A stretch of DNA of 64,000 nucleotides from contig NZ_JAMXOC010000001.1 in assembly GCF_024721265.1 (NCBI RefSeq), forward strand, positions 1 to 64,000, given 5' to 3'. Below are positions 36,463-45,284 of this stretch, piece by piece (positions within the stretch are counted from its first letter, which is position 1; every line of letters starts with the position of its first letter). A program made the position numbers and the translations under genes. The stretch comes from Ohessyouella blattaphilus (GTDB lineage Bacteria; Bacillota; Clostridia; Lachnospirales; Lachnospiraceae). Below the pieces are notes generated by a model. The model did not search any database. It saw nothing but the letters and a program-made list of their open reading frames with translations, and was not told the DNA's origin.

Positions 36463-37545
36463 TTAATAATATGCGTCTTCCAACGTTGCAATACCCGTCA
36501 AGTATATTATATCTCCACTAATCAAGTTTAACATATCCGACGGCACATACTCTACATCAGGAAAAAGAGAATTATGCAACTGTGTAACATTATTCAATAA
36601 ATTGACAGGGACCACGTATGACCCCGAATATCCTGGTATCTCGCTTGGCAATGCCGTTTCATATGGAAAGCCTGTTGAGTCAAGCATTTCATAATTTAAC
36701 AACGCTTCGCCAATTTTTAAGATTGTTTTTATATCAAGACTCGTTGACACCTCCGGCAAGACTTTATTCGCAATTTTATTTAACTGGAATATATTTGTTT
36801 GTTTTGCCTTCTCCATTATTTTTTCCAAAATGAGGCGTTGCCTCTCTGTTCTTTTAAAATCACCGCCGTCTGTGGCTCGGATTCTTGCATACGATACAGC
36901 CTGAACACCATTTAGATTATATGTCCCCATTACCTCTGGCGGTTCAATTGGTTCATACTCTTTACCTGTGACCTCTGATGTTTCAACACAATAATTATTC
37001 ATATGAATCACTTCTTCACGCATCATACCGATTTCTATACCACCAAGTAGATCTACTATATCAGACATCGACCCAAAATTAACGGTTACATAATCTTGAA
37101 TGTTAAGATCCAAATTACGATTAAGCATATTTACAGCCTCTTGCGGCCCACCAATCGCATACGCATCATTAGCTTTCGCATAATAAGGACCTTCTGTTCC
37201 CTCTAGACGCAAAAATGAATCTCTGTACACAGAGACTAAACGAAGATTTTTATTCACATTATCTAAACTCGCAATTATTATTGTATCGCTTCGAACTCCT
37301 ATTGTTTCCCCTTCACGTGCATCGATTCCAAAAAGAGCAATATTTGTGTAGTCCTCATCATTTAGAGTCTCATTTGTAATAACAGATTCGATATTAACCT
37401 TATCCATTAAATCCAACTTCCGCATAGCAAACGCAACTACACCAAGCGCTAAAAGTATGATAACTTCCAGCACTAAAATTAGTGCTCGAATTCTTTTTTT
37501 TCTTTTTCTTCTTCTCTCCCGCTCAACATTCAGCCTCGAAATCAT
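36463..37545 (-). CDS. LytR-CpsA-Psr (LCP) family glycopolymer ligase
   Basis: The 360-residue protein has the same plan as its downstream neighbour without the C-terminal tail: a basic stretch (RERRRKRKKR), one membrane helix (~22-42) and an LCP domain (NIALFGIDAREG, RSDTIIIASLD, VSVYRDSFLR, NDAYAIGGPQEAV, FKRTERQRLILE). The pair probably arose by tandem duplication and may serve two different polymers or overlap in function, as multiple LCP proteins often do. It is the first gene of a two-gene unit transcribed towards 35183. The start has a GGGAGAG site. Confidence 0.93.
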   Translation of the reverse strand: MISRLNVERERRRKRKKRIRALILVLEVIILLALGVVAFAMRKLDLMDKVNIESVITNETLNDEDYTNIALFGIDAREGETIGVRSDTIIIASLDNVNKNLRLVSVYRDSFLRLEGTEGPYYAKANDAYAIGGPQEAVNMLNRNLDLNIQDYVTVNFGSMSDIVDLLGGIEIGMMREEVIHMNNYCVETSEVTGKEYEPIEPPEVMGTYNLNGVQAVSYARIRATDGGDFKRTERQRLILEKIMEKAKQTNIFQLNKIANKVLPEVSTSLDIKTILKIGEALLNYEMLDSTGFPYETALPSEIPGYSGSYVVPVNLLNNVTQLHNSLFPDVEYVPSDMLNLISGDIIYLTGIATLEDAYY

Positions 37546-37639
37546 CGCACTCTCCCGCCTATAAAGGCTCTATATTTATTACAAATTTGTTACAAACCAT
37601 TACATATGATACATCATAAAGTGCCTTTTTGCAACATTC

Positions 37640-38599
37640 TTAAGAAAATCTTCTGATGAGATTTAGCCACAATTCCAGCTGAATTTTCATGATAGAACCT
37701 ATCATACAGGGCTTAATACACACTTTTTTATCGTGATTTTGCTTTGCAACTCGAAACCCCGAAACAAAACCTTTCGCATAATCCCTCCCTAAACCTTTCA
37801 AAAAGAAAAAGATAAATTTAATCAAAAAACCAAACAACAGAAAAGGAAAGTTAACCACGATCTGAATAAACGGCATATTTTTATAAATTAGATAGATATT
37901 ATTCTGCACCGAGTGTTTTACTTTAAAACCATTGTGCTTAGAACCACTAGTTTTACTCCCCATATGATAAACTCTTGCCTCGGCTTCATATTTATTTATA
38001 TATCCATGTAGACGTGCACGATATCCAATATCAACATCTTCTAAATACGCAAAATGCGCTTCATCAAAATAACCTATCTCCTCAAAAACGCTTTTCCGAT
38101 ATATAGCCGCCCCTGCGCAGGTAGCAAAAGTCTTCATTGATCTGGAATATTTTCCAACAGCTTTACCACTTCCACGTGCAAAAGCCCATCCAAAAGCATT
38201 ATAGAAGGTCCCTGCACTATCTATTAACGTGCGATTATAATATTGTATCATACAGGCTTCAACCGAAAAAATTTTATTCGACAATCGAATCGCCGAGTAC
38301 ATTTTTTCCACAAACAATGCATCAATTTCAATATCATTATTTAAAAGCAACACGTAATCTGTATACGCACTTTTGATGCCCACATTAACAGCTTTACAAA
38401 AACCGTAATTTTTGTCTAGTCCGATGAAACGTACACTTGGATACTTAGTTTTAACCATCTCTCTACTATTATCCGTCGAGCCATTATCAACAACAACTAT
38501 ACTCGTTTCAAGAGTATTATTTTTAATAATTGACTCAAGGCAAATATCTAGCATAGAACAACCGTTATAATTCGGAATAACAATCGTTACTTTATCCAT
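37640..38599 (-). CDS. family-2 glycosyltransferase
   Basis: The 319-residue transferase begins KVTIVIPNYNGCSMLDICLES and has VVVDNGSTDNSREMV, LLNNDIEID (DxD-like metal site) and FAYLEDVDIGYRARLHGY as the acceptor/base motif, the layout of GT2 enzymes building O-antigen-type chains. A C-terminal hydrophobic stretch (~245-270, FPFLLFGFLIKFIFFFL) suggests membrane attachment. The open frame begins at 38620, but ATG at 38599 with AAGGTGTGAG before it is more credible. It is the last gene of the rfbA-to-GT operon, after the gene at 38614. Sugar specificity is unknown. Confidence 0.88.
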   Translation of the reverse strand: MDKVTIVIPNYNGCSMLDICLESIIKNNTLETSIVVVDNGSTDNSREMVKTKYPSVRFIGLDKNYGFCKAVNVGIKSAYTDYVLLLNNDIEIDALFVEKMYSAIRLSNKIFSVEACMIQYYNRTLIDSAGTFYNAFGWAFARGSGKAVGKYSRSMKTFATCAGAAIYRKSVFEEIGYFDEAHFAYLEDVDIGYRARLHGYINKYEAEARVYHMGSKTSGSKHNGFKVKHSVQNNIYLIYKNMPFIQIVVNFPFLLFGFLIKFIFFFLKGLGRDYAKGFVSGFRVAKQNHDKKVCIKPCMIGSIMKIQLELWLNLIRRFS

Positions 38600-38613
38600 C
38601 TCACACCTTCTCA

Positions 38614-40242
38614 CTAGCACTTAAGATTAACAGCATACAAATTCTGATTATAATATGGATCGCGTTCATTCCAGCTCACATTTTCTCCAGAAACATATGG
38701 CAATGGATCATTAATGTCAACACTAATATTTGGACAATACACAACGGCTTCGCCCACACGTTCACACGCCAAGCAATAATTAATATGAGATATTTCAAAA
38801 TCTAAAGCCTCATCTAATCCTTGCATCCTCTTAAAAACACTTATATCATAAGCAAAACACGTTGAACGCAACGCTAATACATTTCTCTGCATATTTAATC
38901 GATGCATATAACCCGTTAGATAATTTTTATATCCCGCAAATAAATCTCTGCACTCTCCTGATTTGAAGGTAATACCTGCACTGCAAACTCTTCTTTTGTA
39001 AATAATTCTGCCCCCAACAACCCCGACTCCGTCTCTTGCACAATTTACTATCAACTGTGTTAAATCTCTTTGCTTAATTCCACTAACCATATATCCAATA
39101 AAGATAACTTGATGAGCTTTCGCATCAAAAACAATACGATTTAGACTCTTCGCCGTCACCTTCCTTTTGACTTTCACTACCTCTATTTCTATGAACGGTA
39201 GGTCTTTAAAAGACATTTTATTCAAGGCAATCTCAATATCTTTGTTATCTTCTAGAACAATCAACACCTTTTTTTCGTTTTTCAAACCGTACTCTATTTC
39301 ATAAAACCCGGGACTGTCCGTATGTCTCAGAACACCATTCTCTTGATTACGCGTTAAATGGTTTTCCAGTGCGTGTAATCCTGCCTCATAGGCATATTCC
39401 TTGCTTAGTGGATTATCCGCTGTAGAAGCATTATGAACTCGCCAATGATACAACACTTTGTCAATATGGCCTACTTCTCTTGAATAGTCAATCGTTCGTA
39501 GAATCAAATCATAGTCTTGTGCTCCTTCATACTTCGAATCAAGCCCACCTATCTTTTGAAGTACATCTCGTCTAATCATTAAGAAATGACAAATATAATT
39601 GTTCGCTCTAATCATTTCAAGACTAAAATCCGGTTTGAAATTAGGATCATAAAACCGACGGTTTCCACCATCCGAATCACTTTCCATTTTATCTTCATCG
39701 CAATATAATAACGCCTTACTTCCGTGAACATTTAAGTAATTCACATACTCATAAAGCGCATCTCTTTCTATTACATCATCATGATCTAATAAACCTATAT
39801 ATTCACCGCTTGCATGTTTAATTAATTCATTTGTATTTTCAGATATTCCAGAATTTCTAATTTCAAATACCTGAATACGTTTCTCTTCACCTATCGCCTT
39901 TAGGAGCGCGCTCTCCATCTCTTTATTCTCAGGGCTAGCATTCCCTAAAATTAATTCCCAATTCGAATAAGTTTGTGTACGAACTGAGTGAATCATTTCT
40001 CGTAAGAAGAGAGGATTAGTATTAAATAAAGGGACTATAATAGAAATTTGAGGCTGTGCCTCAAATTTCTTAATACTCTGCTCTTCCGCAATACTGTCGC
40101 TAATACGTTGAGAAAGCAACCATGACTGGTACTGGGAGTTCGTAGATAGCTTTTTATCCCTATACTTAGTATATACACTTTTAAACCCGTATCTTTTAAC
40201 ATATGCAAGCGTCTTTTTTACTTTATAAAACGAAAAAAACAT
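38614..40242 (-). CDS. family-2 glycosyltransferase, two-part
   Basis: The 542-residue protein has a GT2 catalytic domain at ~60-280 (ISIIVPLFNTNPLFLREMI, WELILGNASPE, GLLDHDDVIERDALYE, GAQDYDLILRTI) preceded by a short basic amphipathic start. The C-terminal ~230 residues resemble the second half of similar two-part transferases (YVSGENVSWNERDPYYN at the end) without a second complete catalytic set. ATG at 40242 with AAGGG before it is preferred over ATG at 40269, which has no ribosome site and lies inside the upstream gene. It probably extends the same polymer as the RgpF-type protein upstream. Confidence 0.85.
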   Translation of the reverse strand: MFFSFYKVKKTLAYVKRYGFKSVYTKYRDKKLSTNSQYQSWLLSQRISDSIAEEQSIKKFEAQPQISIIVPLFNTNPLFLREMIHSVRTQTYSNWELILGNASPENKEMESALLKAIGEEKRIQVFEIRNSGISENTNELIKHASGEYIGLLDHDDVIERDALYEYVNYLNVHGSKALLYCDEDKMESDSDGGNRRFYDPNFKPDFSLEMIRANNYICHFLMIRRDVLQKIGGLDSKYEGAQDYDLILRTIDYSREVGHIDKVLYHWRVHNASTADNPLSKEYAYEAGLHALENHLTRNQENGVLRHTDSPGFYEIEYGLKNEKKVLIVLEDNKDIEIALNKMSFKDLPFIEIEVVKVKRKVTAKSLNRIVFDAKAHQVIFIGYMVSGIKQRDLTQLIVNCARDGVGVVGGRIIYKRRVCSAGITFKSGECRDLFAGYKNYLTGYMHRLNMQRNVLALRSTCFAYDISVFKRMQGLDEALDFEISHINYCLACERVGEAVVYCPNISVDINDPLPYVSGENVSWNERDPYYNQNLYAVNLKC

Positions 40243-40247
40243 ATAAA

Positions 40248-42152
40248 CTAACCCTTCATTTTTCTCCATTGTTGCTTTAATGGTTTGTGAAAACGCTTTG
40301 GCAAAACACGTTTTAGAAATTGCTTGATTTTCATCTTAATTGCTGCTCGTATGATACCCTTATGTGACAACATCATCCCTAACCAATTTAAGCTATCTTC
40401 ATAATAAGGCCCTATCCCATTATATGAGAAATACTGACTAATGCCACGAATATAAAATTTTAAGTTGTTGTATTCTATCGCAGCAAATTTATCCGACATC
40501 AAAATACCTGGATAATATCCAGCATCCTGAACAACAAACGGGTATATTCGCTCAATTGCATGTAATAACGTTCCATCTATTTCATTTGGCTCCTCTGGAA
40601 AATCACTATAATTCCAATCCTGCTCAAATAAGGATTTCATAGCACAAGGTCTAAACCAGAACATTGTTCCTAATGGCGCTAAAGGTGGGCACCCTGCTGA
40701 CATCGGAACAGATATTCCAAGATCCTCAGCTAGTTCTTTCGTAACATCAAAATTAGGCCCCCACTCTAGACCCATCGTTGGATAAAACTCCGCATGGTTA
40801 GGTTCTGGTGGCGAAAGCATACCTAGGTGTTCATTTGCAAAAAAAGTATTTATTACATTTCCAACAAAATCCTCATTCGAAAGCGTATTTTCAAAACATT
40901 TATACCCAAATGATGCTCCTACCGTCCCCGGCTTTACTTGAGCAGTTTTTTTATCATGAACAAAACACACTAAATCATAGTTCATAATAATATCCTTGAC
41001 TCCTACTAGCAAAGCACTTACATCTCGACCTCGATTTTCGATCAGACGTACTTCCAATTTATTACATGGAAAATCCGCAAATCTTTCTTCAATCGCTTTC
41101 TTTTTTTCTGCTGTATCCGTCGTAAGATATATATCACTTTGTGTCGGCATTGCCGAAACTGAATGATAGGATTCCTCAAGTAAATCCGTAAAATAGATAT
41201 GCATCACCAGGGCAACTTGTTTGCTTTGCAAATTCTCTTTCAATAGCTCTTTATCTAATAGATGTGTTGGCAATGTATACATTAATCCTAAAGTTCTAAA
41301 TAAATCATATTGATTAACCCCTCGTATAACTGTCTGCCAAATCAAATCTGTATCATACTCTGTACCTTGATCTATAAAGTCAAACATTTCCCGAGTAGGC
41401 TCACCCGTTGTATTGCGCAATAAATCAGAATGCATATGGAAAAAACTACGTTTTTTAAAAATAGGACATCTTTTTTCAGCAAGTAACAACTTTGGACACA
41501 TCATCAGAGGGTATCCACTGAATTGCCGTAAATCCTCCATTTCAACCGATATGTCCCACTTAAAGCCTAAATCCGCAAATTTTTTCGTAAAAATAGACTC
41601 GTGCTTTCCAACCGCTTGTTCATAATTTTCTATCATTGGCATCTCTTCCCAATAATTCTGAAACTCTTTTGAAGATACCAAACTCCTACGACACGCAATC
41701 CAATGTGATTGGATATGATCAGGTAAGTAACCATATGGCGAATACCCAAAAGGATCTCCCTCGTATTCAAAATATAACGTGATTCCCCAGAAATCCAAAT
41801 CCTTTTTATCCATCTTTTCGAAAGTTTCCGAAAAAGAATAAATCGGCCCCATAATGGTACTGTTAGCCAAAATCACTTCATCATATTCATTAAGTTGATC
41901 CCAGCCCTTTGACATCAGCGCCTCTTTATAAGCCCAAACATCAAAACCTTTATTCTCTCGGACAATAACGTCTCCATATTTTGACAAAATTTTATTACCG
42001 TCTTCTGTCAACTTCCCATTACAAACTACAATTATTTCTGAGACACTTTTTTTTACATCATCCAAAAAGAATTCAACATATTTATCCACAATACCATCTG
42101 CATCGTAGAAAAAATATATCATTAACCGTTTTGCTTCACTTTTAATTATCAT
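40248..42152 (-). CDS. rhamnan synthesis protein F (RgpF-type) glycosyltransferase
   Basis: This 634-residue protein matches the RgpF family, used in building rhamnose-glucose wall polysaccharides of streptococci and related polymers. The N-terminal half (to ~250) has KGFDVWAYKEALMSKGW and VILANSTIMGPI. The C-terminal half has ENRGRDVSALLVG, LVCFVHDKKT, GTMFWFRPCAM and EPNEIDGTLLHAIERI. It ends in a basic helix (IKMKIKQFLKRVLPKRFHKP). It follows the ABC ATPase gene with 21 bases spacing and precedes two GT2 genes. The first ATG (42152) has GGAGAA; a later ATG at 42122 is possible. The precise linkage formed is not inferable. Confidence 0.88.
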   Translation of the reverse strand: MIIKSEAKRLMIYFFYDADGIVDKYVEFFLDDVKKSVSEIIVVCNGKLTEDGNKILSKYGDVIVRENKGFDVWAYKEALMSKGWDQLNEYDEVILANSTIMGPIYSFSETFEKMDKKDLDFWGITLYFEYEGDPFGYSPYGYLPDHIQSHWIACRRSLVSSKEFQNYWEEMPMIENYEQAVGKHESIFTKKFADLGFKWDISVEMEDLRQFSGYPLMMCPKLLLAEKRCPIFKKRSFFHMHSDLLRNTTGEPTREMFDFIDQGTEYDTDLIWQTVIRGVNQYDLFRTLGLMYTLPTHLLDKELLKENLQSKQVALVMHIYFTDLLEESYHSVSAMPTQSDIYLTTDTAEKKKAIEERFADFPCNKLEVRLIENRGRDVSALLVGVKDIIMNYDLVCFVHDKKTAQVKPGTVGASFGYKCFENTLSNEDFVGNVINTFFANEHLGMLSPPEPNHAEFYPTMGLEWGPNFDVTKELAEDLGISVPMSAGCPPLAPLGTMFWFRPCAMKSLFEQDWNYSDFPEEPNEIDGTLLHAIERIYPFVVQDAGYYPGILMSDKFAAIEYNNLKFYIRGISQYFSYNGIGPYYEDSLNWLGMMLSHKGIIRAAIKMKIKQFLKRVLPKRFHKPLKQQWRKMKG

Positions 42153-42173
42153 GCTTATTCTCCATTAGGTTTT

Positions 42174-42905
42174 TCACATACTACTATATATTTCACTCAC
42201 TTCTTCTGTTTTGCCATCTGCAAGCATTTCTCCGTGACTTAACAAAATCGCTCTATCACAGATTTCTTTCACTTGCTCAATACTATGAGAAACAAATAAT
42301 AGTGTTGTTCCCTTTGAGAGCATCTCTTGAATTCTTTTATGGCATTTTTGTTGAAAATTATAATCTCCTACTGATAAAATTTCATCTACTATCAAAATAT
42401 CCGGCGTGTAAATGGTTGCAATGGCAAAGCCAAGTCTAGCAATCATACCTGAAGAAAAATTTTTAATCGGAACATCAAAAAAATCGTAAAGTTCTGAAAA
42501 CTCAAGAATATTCTCTTCTTGCTTCCGCAACTCACTCTTAGAGTAACCGAGAATAGAACCATTCAGATACACATTTTCTCGAGCTGTAAGATCCATATCA
42601 AACCCTGCTCCTAATTCAATCATTGGTGCGATTGTTCCATACGTCTGAACAACGCCTTTTGTTGGTTTTAAAACCCCCGCAATAATTTTCAACAAAGTAC
42701 TTTTCCCAGAACCGTTTTTCCCTATTAGCGCAACGGACTCTCCTCTTTTTATTTCAAAGTTGATATTCCGTAACGCCCAGAATTCATCATATGTTAATTT
42801 CTGTTTAAATTTCTTAATTAGATATTCTTTCAAACTATCAACATTTTCTTTATAAAGTCGAAATTGTATCGAAACATCATTTACGCGAACTACTGTATCT
42901 TGCAT
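42174..42905 (-). CDS. polysaccharide ABC exporter, ATP-binding protein (TagH/RgpD type)
   Basis: The 243-residue cytosolic ATPase energises export of an undecaprenyl-linked polymer. Walker A is ALIGKNGSGKSTLLK, Walker B ILIVDEILSVGD, the signature is NFSSGMIARLGFAIA (an SSG form usual in this subfamily), and the switch His is in FVSHSIEQ. It lacks the C-terminal carbohydrate-binding extension of Wzt, so chain-end recognition is not built in. It lies 19 bases downstream of its permease. Start follows AGGAAGGA. Confidence 0.93.
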   Translation of the reverse strand: MQDTVVRVNDVSIQFRLYKENVDSLKEYLIKKFKQKLTYDEFWALRNINFEIKRGESVALIGKNGSGKSTLLKIIAGVLKPTKGVVQTYGTIAPMIELGAGFDMDLTARENVYLNGSILGYSKSELRKQEENILEFSELYDFFDVPIKNFSSGMIARLGFAIATIYTPDILIVDEILSVGDYNFQQKCHKRIQEMLSKGTTLLFVSHSIEQVKEICDRAILLSHGEMLADGKTEEVSEIYSSM

Positions 42906-42924
42906 AACTGTCCTTCCTACATGA

Positions 42925-43701
42925 CTAAACTCTTAAAATAAATTTATCCTGTTGTTTATAAAAAACATACAGGCCTACAACTAATGCAATCCCACAACTA
43001 ACTAAACACTTAACATGAAGTACCATACTGGGAACCGCTCCATATAACACGACCTCACGAAACATTTCGATAATATTTGCTAAAGGATTTAACCCGACAA
43101 TAATCTTAAGATAGTTCGGCAAAATATCTATTGGATAGAAAATAGGAGTTAAATACATCCAAGCGGTCACCAAGATGCTATAAAAATGTTGCATATCTCG
43201 AAAAACAACTACAATCGCTGATAAGAAAATTCCAAAGCCCAAAGCAAAAAGAAACACATATATAATGGGGAATATCACCAAAAAAATAGTTGGGTGTATT
43301 GGTGTTCTTGTAAAAACAACTACTACCAACAGTGCAATAAACGAGGTCATTAAGTTGACAAAAGTAGAACAAATTTTAGCTGTTGGGAAAATATATTTCG
43401 GCAAATATACCTTCTTGATTAAGGATGCATTTCCAAGTATTGACCCCATCGCCACATTTGTAGCTTCATTAAAGAAGTTGAAAATTAGTTGACCACACAT
43501 TAAGTATACCGGGAAATTCTCAATATTCGCTCTAAACACATTTGAAAATACAACTGACAAAACCACCATCATTCCCAATGGGTTAAGCACTGACCATAAC
43601 ATCCCCAATACCGAACGACGATATTTTGTCTTAATATCCCTTCGTATCAACTCAAGTAGTAATTCTCGATATTTCATAAAATTATTGATATACTTTTTCA
43701 T
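42925..43701 (-). CDS. polysaccharide ABC exporter, permease (TagG/RgpC type)
   Basis: The 258-residue ABC-2 type membrane protein has six predicted helices and the family N-terminus YRELLLELIRRDIKTKYRRSVLGMLWSVLNP, followed by NPLANIIEMFREVVLYG near the last helices. It forms the transmembrane channel with the ATPase encoded just downstream and would flip an undecaprenyl-diphosphate glycan outward. Its place between the rhamnose genes and RgpF suggests a rhamnose-rich polymer as cargo (inference). A weak TGGAG site precedes the ATG. Confidence 0.93.
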   Translation of the reverse strand: MKKYINNFMKYRELLLELIRRDIKTKYRRSVLGMLWSVLNPLGMMVVLSVVFSNVFRANIENFPVYLMCGQLIFNFFNEATNVAMGSILGNASLIKKVYLPKYIFPTAKICSTFVNLMTSFIALLVVVVFTRTPIHPTIFLVIFPIIYVFLFALGFGIFLSAIVVVFRDMQHFYSILVTAWMYLTPIFYPIDILPNYLKIIVGLNPLANIIEMFREVVLYGAVPSMVLHVKCLVSCGIALVVGLYVFYKQQDKFILRV

Positions 43702-43713
43702 GCATTACTCCAA

Positions 43714-44262
43714 TTATCTAATATCTGATAAAACAGGCCACTTTTGATCCTTTTCAGAGATATTCAGCTCCATTCCTTCGCTGATTGGCCAATCTATATC
43801 TAACGCTGGGTCATTATACAGAATTCCACCTTCGTCGTTTGCATGATAGAAATCCGAGCACTTATATGCAAACTCAGCACTATCGGATAATACCAAAAAA
43901 CCATGTGCAAAATTTTTAGGAATAAAAAACTGCTTATGATTTTCTTCTGATAACAGTACCCCCTGCCATTGACCATATGTAGGCGATCCTTTTCTCAAAT
44001 CAACAGCCACATCGTATACCTCGCCCCGTAAAACTCTGACGAGCTTATCTTGTGGGAAATTGATTTGAAAATGTAATCCGCGTAAAACACCTTTTGTCGA
44101 AGATGATTGATTATCTTGCACAAAAACTGTATCGATACCCGCTTTTTTAAAATCCTCAAGATTATATGACTCCATAAAGTAGCCACGTTTATCACCATGA
44201 ATTGTTGGCGTAATAATTTTAAGCCCTTCAATTTCACATGTTTCCACTTGAATCTGTCCCAT
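43714..44262 (-). CDS. rfbC: dTDP-4-dehydrorhamnose 3,5-epimerase
   Basis: This 182-residue cupin-fold enzyme carries out the third step of dTDP-L-rhamnose synthesis. Signatures: GLKIITPTIHGDKRGYFMES, FVQDNQSSSTKGVLRGLHFQ with the catalytic His, VRVLRGEVYDVAVDLRKGSPTYG, and FIPKNFAHGFLVLSD. Length is normal. It lies 15 bases after rfbA in one operon; rfbB and rfbD are 12 kb away in another operon. AGAGGT precedes the start. Confidence 0.96.
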   Translation of the reverse strand: MGQIQVETCEIEGLKIITPTIHGDKRGYFMESYNLEDFKKAGIDTVFVQDNQSSSTKGVLRGLHFQINFPQDKLVRVLRGEVYDVAVDLRKGSPTYGQWQGVLLSEENHKQFFIPKNFAHGFLVLSDSAEFAYKCSDFYHANDEGGILYNDPALDIDWPISEGMELNISEKDQKWPVLSDIR

Positions 44263-44277
44263 TTTTTTACCTCTTTC

Positions 44278-45147
44278 TTATAATCCTTCTGCAATCTCCA
44301 TCAAATATTCACCATATCTTGTCTTTGCAAGCGGCTTTGCAAGTTCAATTAACTGTTCCTTATTGATGAATCCACGCTTATACGCAATTTCCTCAATACA
44401 GGAAATATATAGACCTTGCCTCTTTTGGAAAGCAGCCACAAAATCGGCGGCATCTAAAAGTGCATCGTGATTGCCTGTGTCCAACCATGCAAACCCTCTT
44501 CCTAGTGTCTCCACATACAGGTCTCCTCGACGCAAATATTCATTATTAATACTTGTAATCTCTAATTCACCTCGCGCAGAAGGCTTTGTATTTTTTGCGA
44601 TCTCAACAACATCATTATCATAGAAATAAAGACCCGGGACCGCATAATTTGATCTCGGTCTCTCAGGTTTCTCTTCTATCGAAATAGCTTTGTTGTTTTC
44701 ATCAAACTCCACTACACCGTACTCTCTAGGATCACGTACATAGTAACCAAAAATAGTCGCCCCTTTTTCCCGCGAAACAACATTCTTTAATATACGTGAA
44801 AAACTCTGCCCATAAAAGATATTATCTCCTAAAACTAAAGCTACATTATCCTGACCAATAAAATCTTCACCAATAATAAACGCCTCAGCCAGACCTCGCG
44901 GTTCTTCCTGAATAGCGTAAGATAGCTTTAACCCGAGTTGTGATCCATCTCCAAGTAATTCTTCAAAGACTTTGACATCACGGGGCGTCGAAATGATCAA
45001 TATTTCATTTATTTCTGCTAGCATCAGTATGGATAGAGGATAGTAAATCATTGGTTTATCATATACTGGCATTATTTGCTTTGAAACCGCCTTTGTAAGT
45101 GGATATAATCTTGTTCCTGAACCTCCTGCCAAAATAATTCCTTTCAC
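44278..45147 (-). CDS. rfbA: glucose-1-phosphate thymidylyltransferase
   Basis: This 289-residue cytosolic nucleotidyltransferase makes dTDP-glucose from dTTP and glucose-1-phosphate, the first step to dTDP-L-rhamnose. The N-terminus [17 protein letters not shown] is the nucleotide-binding signature; [27 protein letters not shown] and [16 protein letters not shown] follow as expected. GTG at 45147 is taken as the start because AAAGGAGG lies eight bases upstream; the open frame runs back to 45168. It heads a seven-gene operon down to 37640 with a promoter at 45191-45219. Confidence 0.96.
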   Translation of the reverse strand: MKGIILAGGSGTRLYPLTKAVSKQIMPVYDKPMIYYPLSILMLAEINEILIISTPRDVKVFEELLGDGSQLGLKLSYAIQEEPRGLAEAFIIGEDFIGQDNVALVLGDNIFYGQSFSRILKNVVSREKGATIFGYYVRDPREYGVVEFDENNKAISIEEKPERPRSNYAVPGLYFYDNDVVEIAKNTKPSARGELEITSINNEYLRRGDLYVETLGRGFAWLDTGNHDALLDAADFVAAFQKRQGLYISCIEEIAYKRGFINKEQLIELAKPLAKTRYGEYLMEIAEGL

Positions 45148-45190
45148 CGTTATTCCTCCTTTTTTCAAATCTTTTCAAAACATCCTATAA

Positions 45191-45219
45191 AGTATAACAA
45201 AATATACATCTAATAACAA
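45191..45219 (-). promoter_or_regulatory. sigma-A type promoter of the rfbA operon
   Basis: Minus strand: TTGTTA (45214-45219), 17-base spacer, TATACT (45191-45196), right after the hairpin that ends the VanW transcript and about 45 bases before the rfbA GTG. Confidence 0.65.
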
Positions 45220-45225
45220 TATCAA

Positions 45226-45272
45226 AAGTATAAAGCCGCTAATATCCTACGGAAATTAGCGGCTTTATACTT
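45226..45272 (-). terminator. terminator after the VanW-domain gene
   Basis: Eighteen-pair perfect stem (arms AAGTATAAAGCCGCTAAT and ATTAGCGGCTTTATACTT) with an 11-base loop. On the minus strand it is followed by a short T run, 13 bases after the stop codon of the VanW-domain gene. Confidence 0.88.
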
Positions 45273-45284
45273 ACTCATCAAAAT

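Noticed and set aside
44278-44294. The 99-codon minus-strand frame at 43995-44294 overlapping rfbC and the rfbA end.
   Set aside because: It is out of frame with both real genes, and its content is unlike any protein family.
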